A stretch of 37,377 bases of DNA from an uncultured Clostridia bacterium (GCA_934454525.1 CAKSFM010000019.1:1-37377), one strand, 5' to 3'. Shown: positions 23,773 to 31,175, numbered from the stretch's first letter. A program made the numbers and translations. The notes: generated by a model from the sequence alone, not told the origin.

Positions 23773-23809
23773 GCTTTTATTCCTTAAGCAGGTTTAGATT
23801 TTAACACAT

Positions 23810-24577
23810 CTACTTAACCGACCAGACATCTTTAAAGTATCGTGCGCCCATGTTCTGCTTTTGCAGCTTAAGATTTTCGCGCTCCTTAATTGAAACGGAA
23901 TCAAAAAATATTTTCCACATCCGTTTCATTTCCTTTTCATCTTCGGAAGCTTCCGGCGGAGTTATGCCCACCGACGATGTAATATACCACGACCGCGTGT
24001 TATAAACGGAACAAATATCATGCGTTAAATCATTTATTATGAACGGAATTGAATGAAGCCTTTTCAGAAAAAACGGCGTGATAATCGGCAGAATGTTGTT
24101 TTTCGGCACAATGCGCGCATAATGAACGCCGCCCTCCATAATGCTGAACCGCGTGAACTGACGGAACTTTTCCGCCTCGCGTGAGACATTCTGCGCCGCG
24201 TTGCAAGCCGCTGAAACCGTGTCGTCCGCAAGCGCGGAATTAACAATGCTTCCGTTTTTAAATCCGAGCATCATATATTTATATATTATGATTTCCTTGT
24301 CATCGGCGTCACTCAAAAAAACATAATAAAGCCGCTTCGCTCCGAACGAGCCGAGCTTGTCCGTCACAGCTTTCATCACGCGCGCTGCCTTTTCCGCTTC
24401 CGTAACAATATTTATATAACGTTCTCCGAAAGCAAGCTGCAGCTTGTCCGCCGGGAAAATATGCAGCGGGATTTTCCGCGAATAAACAGCTGTGAAAATG
24501 GCTGTCAAAAGTCCGTCGAACGTGCCGTCGTAAGTGTAGCATATATCGGAATTGTCCTGCTCGGCATTGTAATTCAT
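23810..24577 (-). CDS. TIGR03915-type probable DNA metabolism protein
   Basis: The 255-residue product matches, by its opening CYTYDGTFDGLLTAIF and the later segments FSIMEGGVHYARIVPKN and DICSVYNTRSWYITS, the family usually found next to (and sometimes fused with) a uracil-DNA-glycosylase-like domain and a radical SAM protein. It is thought to act in a DNA repair or modification pathway, but the activity is not established. An open frame runs to 24709, but the upstream part is repeat sequence read through, so ATG 24577 with AAAGG upstream is chosen. Its partner (TIGR03916 type) is at 25001-26308 on the same strand, separated by repeat copy B. Confidence 0.85.
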   Translation of the reverse strand: MNYNAEQDNSDICYTYDGTFDGLLTAIFTAVYSRKIPLHIFPADKLQLAFGERYINIVTEAEKAARVMKAVTDKLGSFGAKRLYYVFLSDADDKEIIIYKYMMLGFKNGSIVNSALADDTVSAACNAAQNVSREAEKFRQFTRFSIMEGGVHYARIVPKNNILPIITPFFLKRLHSIPFIINDLTHDICSVYNTRSWYITSSVGITPPEASEDEKEMKRMWKIFFDSVSIKERENLKLQKQNMGARYFKDVWSVK

Positions 24578-24717
24578 AATGACCAACCTTTCTGTCATAA
24601 CATGCAGGGAACGCCCTGCGCGTTGTTTTCCCGTGCGCCTTTGCCGCTGTTTTGCGGCTTCGCCATGCGCTTTTGCTGCCGTTTTGCAGCTTTTTCCTTT
24701 TGGCGTCAAAAGGGGGA

Positions 24718-24945
24718 CGATGTTCTTTTGATGTCAAAAGAACCAAAAACATGGGGGTTTCGATTCCCCCATGCCCCCTAAACGACCTCGCAGGGGCGAT
24801 AATTGCAACGGGCGTGCGTTGTCGGCAGGGAAGCGGTTTCGTTTTGCAGCTTTTTCGCTCCGCTCCGCGTGATGTGATTGTGCAGTGTGCGGCAAAGTGC
24901 GTTATATGCATGAAGTGCGAACAACGTGCCTTTGCTCCGGCTGCG
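24718..24945 (-). repeat. Hairpin-rich interspersed repeat, copy B (inverted to copy A)
   Basis: The reverse complement matches 20553-20780 in the same block order. The central hairpins here are GGGGG-tttcgatt-CCCCC and GTTCTTTTG-atgt-CAAAAGAAC, with a further palindrome CCTTTTG-gcgt-CAAAAGG just outside (24696-24713). The element fills most of the 423-base gap between two genes that are normally adjacent. A second module (TTTTGCGGCTTCGCCATGCGC) lies outside the core at 24649-24669 in the same absolute orientation as its counterpart near copy A (20533-20553), so the repeat is a mosaic. No protein is encoded. Confidence 0.8.
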
Positions 24946-25000
24946 CTTTGAAAAAGCTGCAAAACAGCAACATGGCGCGGCGTAAAAGTGCGCAGTTAGA

Positions 25001-26308
25001 TTAAAATTGCCCGGTGATGGAGCTCAGCTTTTCCTGCGGTGCGGGCAAAAGCTGCGGCGAATCAAAAAACGAAAGCTGACCGCCGCCCTGCAGCTGCGGA
25101 AGCATGGACGTGTCGGCAGTGAGCGAATTATAAATAAAATCATAGCTCATTTTGAGCGCCGGAAACATATATTTTCCGCTGCATGTGATGAAGTATGCCG
25201 CGCGCTTTAAAACAACGCGCAGTTTTTTCAAATCCTCAAACGTAAGCCTGCCGGCGCGCCGTGCCGTAACAATCCGCTTTGCGGAAAGCACACCGATTCC
25301 CGGCACACGCAGCAGCGTTTCATAATCGGCGGTGTTAATCTCAACGGGAAAAAGGCCGATGTTGCGCATTGCCCAGCAGCATTTCGGGTCAAGAAGCGGA
25401 TCAAGCAGAGGATTTTTCTCATCAAGTATTTCCGAAACGGAAAATCCGTAAAATCTCAGAAGCCAGTCCGCCTGGTAAAGCCTGTGTTCGCGCAGAAGCG
25501 GCGGCGGAACATCTTTCGGAAGCACCGGATGATTCCCCACGGGAACATATGCCGAAAAATAAACCCTTTTCAGTGAATAATTTCTGTAAAGTCCCTCCGT
25601 CAGCCGCAGAATCTGCAAATCACTGTCTTTCGTTGCGCCGATTATCATCTGCGTACTTTGCCCGGCAGGTACAAAATATTTTTTTGTTCTTGTCTTTTTT
25701 GATTCTTCCCCGGCAGCAACTATATTATTCCTGATAAACCGCATCGGTTCAAGAACGGACTGCTTCGTTTTCTGCGGAGCAAGGAGCTTAAGTCCGGATT
25801 CGCTCGGCAGCTCAATATTAACGCTCATTCTGTCAGCAAGCAAACCTATTTTTTCAAGCAAAGCATTGTCCGCTCCGGGAATTCCCTTAACGTGAATATA
25901 TCCGTTGAATTTGTATTCACGGCGCAGAATCGTAAGAACCTCAAGCAGCTTTTCGGCAGTGTAATCCGGTGATTTAATGATTCCGCTGCTGAGAAACAAC
26001 CCCTCGATATAATTCCGCCTGTAAAACGAAATGCACAAATCCGCCAGCTCGCGCGGAGTGAATGCGGCGCGCTCAATATCGTTCGAAACCCGGTTGTTGC
26101 AGTACTTGCAGTCATTGATGCAGTAGTTCGTATATAAAACCTTTAAAAGAGAAATACATCTCCCGTCCGCACTGAACGCATGGCAGCAGCCTGCCGCGGT
26201 CGGCGCACCGATTCCTCCGTAGGACGCGCGGCGGCTTCCGCTTGACGAACAGGACGCGTCATATTTTGCGCTGTCGGCGAGTATGCGCAGTTTTTCGGCA
26301 GTTTCCAT
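25001..26308 (-). CDS. TIGR03916-type putative DNA modification/repair radical SAM protein
   Basis: The product is a 435-residue radical SAM enzyme. The cluster motif CINDCKYC is at residues 63, 67 and 70. The protein ends with a helix-hairpin-helix DNA-binding region (LLRVPGIGVLSAKRIVTARRAGRLTFEDLKKL, about 325-356), the combination that defines the TIGR03916 family. Family members sit next to a uracil-DNA-glycosylase-type partner and are proposed to repair or modify DNA bases; the reaction is unproven. An AGGGGGAG site precedes ATG 26308, and a promoter (TTGCAT-17-TATACT) lies just upstream. Downstream, the gap to its usual partner is filled by repeat copy B. Confidence 0.9.
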   Translation of the reverse strand: METAEKLRILADSAKYDASCSSSGSRRASYGGIGAPTAAGCCHAFSADGRCISLLKVLYTNYCINDCKYCNNRVSNDIERAAFTPRELADLCISFYRRNYIEGLFLSSGIIKSPDYTAEKLLEVLTILRREYKFNGYIHVKGIPGADNALLEKIGLLADRMSVNIELPSESGLKLLAPQKTKQSVLEPMRFIRNNIVAAGEESKKTRTKKYFVPAGQSTQMIIGATKDSDLQILRLTEGLYRNYSLKRVYFSAYVPVGNHPVLPKDVPPPLLREHRLYQADWLLRFYGFSVSEILDEKNPLLDPLLDPKCCWAMRNIGLFPVEINTADYETLLRVPGIGVLSAKRIVTARRAGRLTFEDLKKLRVVLKRAAYFITCSGKYMFPALKMSYDFIYNSLTADTSMLPQLQGGGQLSFFDSPQLLPAPQEKLSSITGQF

Positions 26309-26331
26309 AGCAAACTCCCCCTTTGCTTATT

Positions 26332-26360
26332 AGTATACCACATAAAAATAGAAAATGCAA
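26332..26360 (-). promoter_or_regulatory. Promoter of the radical SAM gene
   Basis: On the minus strand, TTGCAT (26355-26360) and TATACT (26332-26337) have a 17-base spacer. The -35 box lies in the arm of the ytvI-end hairpin. Confidence 0.72.
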
Positions 26361-26381
26361 ACATTTGTTCGCATTTTCTAT
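26348..26381 (-). terminator. Terminator at the end of the ytvI-like gene
   Basis: Perfect 11-bp arms ATAGAAAATGC (26371-26381 on the minus strand) and GCATTTTCTAT (26348-26358) are followed by TTTTATG in the direction of ytvI transcription. The ytvI stop codon is inside the stem. Confidence 0.72.
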
Positions 26382-27433
26382 TGGGAAAATACAACATTTT
26401 TTATCATAAGCGCAAGCACCGGTCCGATGATAAGTCCGAGGATGCCGAAAAGCCTCATTCCGGCATAAATCGAAAAGATGGTTGCAAGAGGGTGCAGGCC
26501 GAGCTTCACGCCGATAATTTTCGGCTCACAGAGCTGCCTGGTGAGCAGGCACACGCCATAGAGCGACAAAAGACCCCAGCCGAGCGAGGGATTGTCGGAA
26601 AAAACGGAAAATACTGCCCAGGGAATCAGCACCGTTCCCGTTCCGAGAACCGGAACAGCGTCCACAACAGCGGTTATAAATGCGAACAGCAGCGCATATT
26701 TAACGCGCAGAATTACGAAACCGATAAGCAAAATAACAAAAATCAGCGCGCCGATGATGAGCTGTGCTTTAACATAGCACCCTGCTGCGCCGAATGCCGC
26801 TTTTTTCGCGCGGCTTAAAGCTCCGTAAACCCGTTCTCCGAGCACATGATAAAAAAATGCCGATATGAGCCTGCGATCCTTTAAAAAGAAAAATGCCGAA
26901 AAAAACGAAATGAATGAAATCAAAAGAATGTTCGGAATGTTCTTTGCGCACACAATCAAAAACGCTGTCAGTGAATTGACCGCCTCCGCAATGTGACCGC
27001 GGAGCGAATCGCCGAGCTTATCTGCCAGTGCGCGCAGCGCCGAATGGGAAACGGCGCTTCTTTTGGTGAGCGCACCCAGGCGTTCGGCAATGCTTTCGGC
27101 AGCCTCCGAGGAAGCCTTGTATATGTCGGAAAAGCTGTCCGCAAATGACAAAAGCTCTTTAACAACGCCGGCGAAAATAATTCTCACGGAAAGTGCAAAA
27201 ACGAGAAATATAACAGCCAGGGCAAGCAGCGCCGCAGCAAAGCGCGGCAGGCGCAGTCTGCCGAAGAACAAAAACAGCGGTTTTGCAATCAGCGCGAGCA
27301 ATCCGCCGATAACAAACGGCAGAAAAAGCCTGAACAAATAAGGAAAAACAAGCACAACTGCCGCAGCCGCCGCGGCAAAAAGCACAAAGCTCCGGCAAAT
27401 ATTTTTTACTTTGTCAAATGAAGTATCAGCCAT
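26378..27433 (-). CDS. AI-2E/YtvI-family membrane permease
   Basis: The product is an integral membrane protein of 351 residues with about seven or eight hydrophobic helices. It shows the double-helix N-terminus (FVLFAAAAAAVVLVFPYLF, FVIGGLLALIAKPLFLFF), a long soluble loop (about 95-155), and the family C-terminus with GVKLGLHPLATIFSIYAGMRLFGILGLIIGPV. The pattern and size fit the YtvI group, described as a sporulation integral membrane protein in Bacillus, more closely than general AI-2 exporters. The transported substrate is not known. It lies 97 bases after apgM on the same strand, separated by a long hairpin that contains its ribosome binding site. Confidence 0.85.
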   Translation of the reverse strand: MADTSFDKVKNICRSFVLFAAAAAAVVLVFPYLFRLFLPFVIGGLLALIAKPLFLFFGRLRLPRFAAALLALAVIFLVFALSVRIIFAGVVKELLSFADSFSDIYKASSEAAESIAERLGALTKRSAVSHSALRALADKLGDSLRGHIAEAVNSLTAFLIVCAKNIPNILLISFISFFSAFFFLKDRRLISAFFYHVLGERVYGALSRAKKAAFGAAGCYVKAQLIIGALIFVILLIGFVILRVKYALLFAFITAVVDAVPVLGTGTVLIPWAVFSVFSDNPSLGWGLLSLYGVCLLTRQLCEPKIIGVKLGLHPLATIFSIYAGMRLFGILGLIIGPVLALMIKNVVFSQ

Positions 27434-27443
27434 AACAAAAAAT

Positions 27444-27500
27444 CCTTTATGAAAGAATAAAATGAGGGGGAATGTCCTCTTTTTATTCTATTCATAAAGG
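27444..27500 (-). promoter_or_regulatory. Long hairpin that contains the ytvI ribosome binding site
   Basis: The arms CCTTTATGAA (27444-27453) plus AGAATAAAATGAGG, and CCTC-TTTTTATTCTATTC-ATAAAGG (27476-27500), pair over about 24 positions with few mismatches around a GGGAATGT loop. Read on the minus strand, the 3' arm ends in ATAAAGGA, the only Shine-Dalgarno-like sequence before ATG 27433, and is followed by TTTTTT. It may be a terminator for apgM, a translation-blocking switch for ytvI, or both. Confidence 0.65.
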
Positions 27501-27530
27501 ATGAAATTTAAACCGCCGAATTTAAACAAA

Positions 27531-28733
27531 TCATATTTCAAGGAATTTTCTCATAAGAAGCCAGCCGGTGTCAACCCGCTCACCGTATTTGCGCGCGTAT
27601 TCCTCAGTGAACTTATGCCCTGTTTTGTTATCCATGCCCTTTTTATACATAACGCACGGAATACTTTCACGGCTGTGCGTTTTGGTTGATACGGGCGTGG
27701 GATGATCGGGCAGCACCATGAATGCATAATCCTCGCCAGATTCGTCAAGGCGCTTTTTGATATAACCGATGATTTTTTCATCGATAAGCTCAAGGCTGCG
27801 CGTCTTTCCCTGAGCGTCGCCCTGGTGACCGCATTCATCGGGCGCTTCAAGGTGAACATAAACAAGGTCGTTTTCGCCGCTTAAAAGTGCATCGGCTGCG
27901 GCTTTTGCCTTTCCGTCAAAATTTGTGTCGATATTCCCGGTTGCGCCCTCAACGTCAATGCTCTGCATTCCGGCAAGAATCGCAATGCCCTTTATCAAAT
28001 CAACCGCGCTGACAACAGCCGCCTTTTTCCCGTAAACGCCGGAAAACGATTCAAGCGACGGGCGCGTTCCCTCGCCCCATATCCACATGGAGGTTGCGGG
28101 ATTCTTCCCCTCCGCAATGCGTTTTTTATTAACAGGGTGGTCGCGCAGCAGCTTCTCACTCTCTTCCATCAGCTCAAGTATGCGCGGATCGGACGGCAGA
28201 TAGTCCTTTATTTTCCTGTCGGAAATATCATGCGGCGGCGTCAGTGTGAAGCTTTTCGGCGCATTATCCCATACGAACAGATGGCGGTAGCTCACGCCGG
28301 GATAAAAATGGATATCTCCTCCGCCGAGCTTTTCCTCGATATATTCCATAAGCTCGCGGCTTTCGGCAGTTGAAATTTCGCCGGCGGAATAATCAAGCAT
28401 TGTCTTATCCTCATAATTTTCCTCATCGGAAAGTGTGACGAGATTTGCGCGGAACGCCGTCTGCGAATCGGTCAGCTTAACGCCGATGCTTGCCGCTTCA
28501 AGCGGAGAACGCCCCGTGTAGCATTTTAACGGATCATACCCCATAACGGACAGATTTGCAACATCGCTGCCCGGTTTAAGAGATTCGGGAACGGTTTTCA
28601 CAAGAAACAGCCTGCCCTTTTCCGCAAAATCGTCCATATTGGGTGTGCAGCTCTTTTCAAGCGGCGTAAGCCCTCCGAGCGATTCAATCGGCAAATCGGC
28701 ACAGCCGTCCGTAAGTACAATTACATATTTCAT
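27531..28733 (-). CDS. apgM: Cofactor-independent phosphoglycerate mutase (ApgM type; also annotated as homoserine kinase-like)
   Basis: The 400-residue alkaline-phosphatase-superfamily enzyme interconverts 3- and 2-phosphoglycerate in glycolysis. The N-terminus MKYVIVLTDGCADLPI holds the metal-binding Asp; the conserved TPLEKSCTPNMDD, GSDVANLSVMGYDP and YTGRSPLEAAS follow; later blocks HLEAPDECGHQGD and LPDHPTPVSTKTHS carry the other metal ligands. A TIGR family close to this (TIGR02535) is labelled a proposed homoserine kinase, so the metabolic role is best stated as phosphoglycerate mutase or relative. It has a consensus promoter upstream and a GGGAGG site before ATG 28733. Confidence 0.9.
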   Translation of the reverse strand: MKYVIVLTDGCADLPIESLGGLTPLEKSCTPNMDDFAEKGRLFLVKTVPESLKPGSDVANLSVMGYDPLKCYTGRSPLEAASIGVKLTDSQTAFRANLVTLSDEENYEDKTMLDYSAGEISTAESRELMEYIEEKLGGGDIHFYPGVSYRHLFVWDNAPKSFTLTPPHDISDRKIKDYLPSDPRILELMEESEKLLRDHPVNKKRIAEGKNPATSMWIWGEGTRPSLESFSGVYGKKAAVVSAVDLIKGIAILAGMQSIDVEGATGNIDTNFDGKAKAAADALLSGENDLVYVHLEAPDECGHQGDAQGKTRSLELIDEKIIGYIKKRLDESGEDYAFMVLPDHPTPVSTKTHSRESIPCVMYKKGMDNKTGHKFTEEYARKYGERVDTGWLLMRKFLEI

Positions 28734-28766
28734 ATCTATCAGCCTCCCGAATATATTCTGATTCCT

Positions 28767-28795
28767 ATTATATCAGCAAAAAATGCGCTTTTCAA
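28767..28795 (-). promoter_or_regulatory. Sigma-A promoter of apgM
   Basis: On the minus strand, TTGAAA (28790-28795) and TATAAT (28767-28772) have a 17-base spacer, about 34 bases upstream of ATG 28733. Confidence 0.86.
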
Positions 28796-28885
28796 TAGAT
28801 ATTTTCAACAATTATAGTGCGGAGGGGGAAAACTGCGTTGCCAATATACATAAATCGCGCGCTGCGTTTATGTGGAATAAGCTAA

Positions 28886-28914
28886 TTGACTTTCGCGGCA
28901 TGGGGGTATATAGT
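28886..28914 (+). promoter_or_regulatory. Possible promoter of hydG
   Basis: TTGACT (28886-28891) and TATAGT (28909-28914) have a 17-base spacer. The match is moderate, but it is the best candidate before hydG. Confidence 0.5.
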
Positions 28915-28975
28915 AATTATATCTGACAGAAAGCTGCTTTTTTCGGCGGCTGACTGCAAGAAAGGGGAGAAAATA

Positions 28976-30424
28976 ATGGCGGTTTACAATCCGAAATCGC
29001 TCAAGGCGGAGGAGTTTATAAATGATGAAGAAATCATGGAAACGCTCCGTTATGCGGAAGAAAACAAAAATAATATCGAACTGATTGACAGTATTCTTGA
29101 AAAGGCGCGCCCTGTTAAAACGGCGAACGGAACGCACTGCGCCGGACTTACTCATCGTGAGGCTTCGGTGCTGCTCGCATGTGAAATCCCGGAAAAAATT
29201 GAGGAAATGTACAAGCTTGCGGAGGAAATAAAGCTTGCGTTTTACGGGAACAGAATCGTGATTTTTGCGCCGCTGTATCTGTCAAATTACTGTGTGAACG
29301 GCTGTGTATACTGTCCGTACCACATGAAAAACAAGCATATTCCGCGGAAAAAGCTCACGCAGGACGAAGTGCGCGCCGAAGTGATTGCGCTTCAGGATAT
29401 GGGGCACAAGCGCCTTGCCATTGAAGCCGGCGAGGATCCGAAAATGAACCCGATCGAATATATTCTCGAATGTATTGACACGATATATTCGATTAAGCAC
29501 AAAAACGGCGCAATCCGCAGGGTGAATGTGAATATTGCCGCAACAACCGTTGAAAACTACCGCAGGCTTAAAGACGCCGGAATCGGAACATATATCCTTT
29601 TTCAGGAAACATATCATAAAAAAAGCTATCTGGAACTTCATCCCACAGGTCCGAAGCACGATTACGATTATCACACCGAAGCAATGGACAGGGCGATGGA
29701 GGGCGGCATTGACGATGTCGGACTTGGCGTCCTGTTCGGCCTTGAAAAATACAGATATGAATTTGCCGGACTTCTGATGCATGCAGAGCATCTGGAGGCG
29801 GTTCACGGTGTAGGTCCGCATACGATAAGCGTTCCGCGCGTGAAAAAAGCGGATGATATTGATCCGGATGTGTTTGATAATGGCATAAGCGATGAAATCT
29901 TTGAGAAAATCGCCGCCTGTATACGAATCGCCGTGCCGTACACGGGTATGATTATCTCAACGCGTGAAAGTGAAAAGGTTCGCGGTGAGATGCTGCGGCT
30001 CGGAGTGTCGCAGGTGAGCGGCGCATCGCGCACCTCAGTCGGGGGATATACGGAAAAGGAGCGTCCGCATGATACAGAGCAGTTCGATGTTTCCGACCAG
30101 CGCTCGCTTGACGATGTTGTCAACTGGCTTATTGAAATGGGTCACGTTCCGTCATTCTGCACAGCATGCTACCGCGAGGGCAGAACAGGCGACAGATTCA
30201 TGAGCCTTTGCAAAAACGGGCAGATTCTCAACTGCTGCCACCCGAACGCGCTTATGACGCTTGCCGAGTATCTTGTTGACTATGCTTCGGAAAATACGCG
30301 TACGGCAGGGTTTAAGCTGATTGATGATGAGCTTAAAAAAATTCCCAATGAAAAAGTCAGGGCAATTGCGGAAAAGAATATTGAGGAAATAAAAAATTCG
30401 AACAAGCGCGATTTCAGATTTTAA
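28976..30424 (+). CDS. hydG: [FeFe]-hydrogenase H-cluster maturase HydG
   Basis: The product is a radical SAM enzyme that cleaves tyrosine to make the CO and CN- ligands of the H-cluster. The N-terminal cluster motif CVNGCVYC is at residues 106, 110 and 113. The C-terminal auxiliary-cluster region with CTACYREGRTGDRF (Cys 395 and 398) separates HydG from the related ThiH. The length of 482 residues is typical. An open frame begins at 28886, but AAAGGGGAG before ATG 28976 and the N-terminus AVYNPKSLKAEEFIND set the start. No hydE, hydF or hydrogenase gene is in the window, so it stands alone here. A terminator follows directly. Confidence 0.94.
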   Translation: MAVYNPKSLKAEEFINDEEIMETLRYAEENKNNIELIDSILEKARPVKTANGTHCAGLTHREASVLLACEIPEKIEEMYKLAEEIKLAFYGNRIVIFAPLYLSNYCVNGCVYCPYHMKNKHIPRKKLTQDEVRAEVIALQDMGHKRLAIEAGEDPKMNPIEYILECIDTIYSIKHKNGAIRRVNVNIAATTVENYRRLKDAGIGTYILFQETYHKKSYLELHPTGPKHDYDYHTEAMDRAMEGGIDDVGLGVLFGLEKYRYEFAGLLMHAEHLEAVHGVGPHTISVPRVKKADDIDPDVFDNGISDEIFEKIAACIRIAVPYTGMIISTRESEKVRGEMLRLGVSQVSGASRTSVGGYTEKERPHDTEQFDVSDQRSLDDVVNWLIEMGHVPSFCTACYREGRTGDRFMSLCKNGQILNCCHPNALMTLAEYLVDYASENTRTAGFKLIDDELKKIPNEKVRAIAEKNIEEIKNSNKRDFRF

Positions 30425-30427
30425 AAT

Positions 30428-30464
30428 AAGCTGCGGCAGGGTTGACTTCTTGCCGCGGCTTTTG
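30428..30464 (+). terminator. Terminator of hydG
   Basis: AAGCTGCGGCA (30428-30438) and TGCCGCGGCTT (30451-30461) pair over 11 positions with one wobble, and the run continues TTTG. Confidence 0.82.
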
Positions 30465-30496
30465 TGACATTTCCGCGGATTTTTGTGAAAAAAAGC

Positions 30497-30525
30497 TTGC
30501 AATTTATGCGGATATATATTATAAT
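30497..30525 (+). promoter_or_regulatory. Promoter of tRNA-Pro
   Basis: TTGCAA (30497-30502) and TATAAT (30520-30525) have a 17-base spacer, 12 bases before the mature tRNA. Confidence 0.8.
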
Positions 30526-30537
30526 ATATATCCGTTA

Positions 30538-30613
30538 CGGGGTGTAGCGCAGCTGGTAGCGCGCCTGCTTTGGGAGCAGGATGCCGTGGGTTCGAGTCCC
30601 GCCACTCCGACCA
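30538..30613 (+). tRNA. tRNA-Pro (anticodon UGG)
   Basis: The 76-base sequence folds into a standard cloverleaf. Acceptor arms CGGGGTG (30538-30544) and CACTCCG pair with one G-U; the anticodon stem CCTGC/GCAGG holds the loop TTTGGGA, with anticodon TGG; the T-arm has GTGGGTTCGAGTCCCGC; and CCA is encoded (30611-30613). No other tRNA is next to it. Confidence 0.97.
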
Positions 30614-30817
30614 AAAAACCGATGCCGACCGATAGGGCGGTGTCGGTTTTTCAATTGGAAGGGACTCGAACCCTGAGAGGGCGAAAAGCGTGAAAAAAGC
30701 TGCCGGCGGCAGTTTTTTTAGCTTTTTGGTGCGCAGACGGGTACCGAAATGCGAAGCATTTGGGTCGTCAAGCAGTGGGGACGCGCAAAGCGCGGCGCCG
30801 TCCCGCCACTCCGACCA
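30596..30817 (+). repeat. tRNA-Pro 3'-end duplication enclosing a small element
   Basis: The last 18 bases of tRNA-Pro, GTCCCGCCACTCCGACCA (30596-30613), recur perfectly at 30800-30817. Between them lie the tRNA terminator, an inverted copy of the T-arm (GGGACTCGAACCC at 30661-30673), and a hairpin of CTGCC/GGCAG flanked by A6 and T7 (30693-30719). The arrangement resembles a tRNA-linked attachment-site duplication, but no integrase is present and the unit is only 204 bases. Confidence 0.75.
30617..30652 (+). terminator. Terminator of tRNA-Pro
   Basis: AACCGATGCCGACC (30617-30630) pairs with GGGCGGTGTCGGTT (30635-30648) with two wobbles and one mismatch, and is followed by TTTC. Confidence 0.82.
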
Positions 30818-30820
30818 TAT

Positions 30821-30871
30821 AAGAACGAAAGTTATGATACCATTGGTATTGCAACTTTCGTTCTTTTTCTT
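30821..30871 (+). terminator. Strong hairpin/terminator downstream of the tRNA tail copy
   Basis: Perfect 13-bp arms AAGAACGAAAGTT (30821-30833) and AACTTTCGTTCTT (30853-30865) close a 19-base loop and are followed by TTTCTTTTTG. It may end a transcript that runs from the tRNA region. Confidence 0.7.
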
Positions 30872-31001
30872 TTTGCAAAAATCCTTGTTCCATAAGCCTT
30901 TTCGGTTTTTCTACATAAAAGATAAGTTTCAGCGTGGGAAATTTTCACCGCTCTTCGCTCTTTGAAAAACTGTAAAAAAGACGGAATTACGAACCCAAAT
31001 A

Positions 31002-31043
31002 CCACAATGAAACTATTCTCAAAATAGATTTGTTTCATTGTGG
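31002..31043. repeat. Perfect 12-bp inverted repeat
   Basis: CCACAATGAAAC (31002-31013) and GTTTCATTGTGG (31032-31043) pair; the inner CTATT and AATAG extend the stem. There is no gene nearby on either side within 150 bases. It may be part of a small RNA or of a decayed mobile element. Confidence 0.6.
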
Positions 31044-31116
31044 AGAAAAATTTCAGCGTAATGGTACACAAAGACAACAGAATACATTCTGATCCAAGAA
31101 CGGAACGGACATCGAG

Positions 31117-31146
31117 GTTGGGGTTGAATAAACCCCGCCTTTTTTG
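31117..31146 (+). terminator. Terminator without an obvious gene upstream
   Basis: GGGGTT (31120-31125) and AACCCC (31131-31136) form a stem with a five-base loop and are followed by GCCTTTTTT. No coding frame lies in 30820-31117, so it may belong to an unrecognised small RNA. The gap 30653-31175 otherwise holds only the hairpins listed separately. Confidence 0.65.
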
Positions 31147-31175
31147 TTTGGGTAGAAAAATTCATATTTATGTGA

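Noticed and set aside
24578..24709. N-terminal extension of the TIGR03915-type gene (Lys/Ala-rich)
   Set aside because: It is a read-through of the flanking repeat module and lacks conservation; the ATG at 24577 has the better ribosome binding site.
28976..30424. Reading hydG as thiH (thiazole synthesis)
   Set aside because: The extra C-terminal cysteine region CTACYREGRTGDRF and the N-terminal length are HydG features, and no thi genes are nearby.
30442..30693. 83-codon frame across tRNA-Pro
   Set aside because: It passes through the tRNA and its terminator and has no ribosome binding site.
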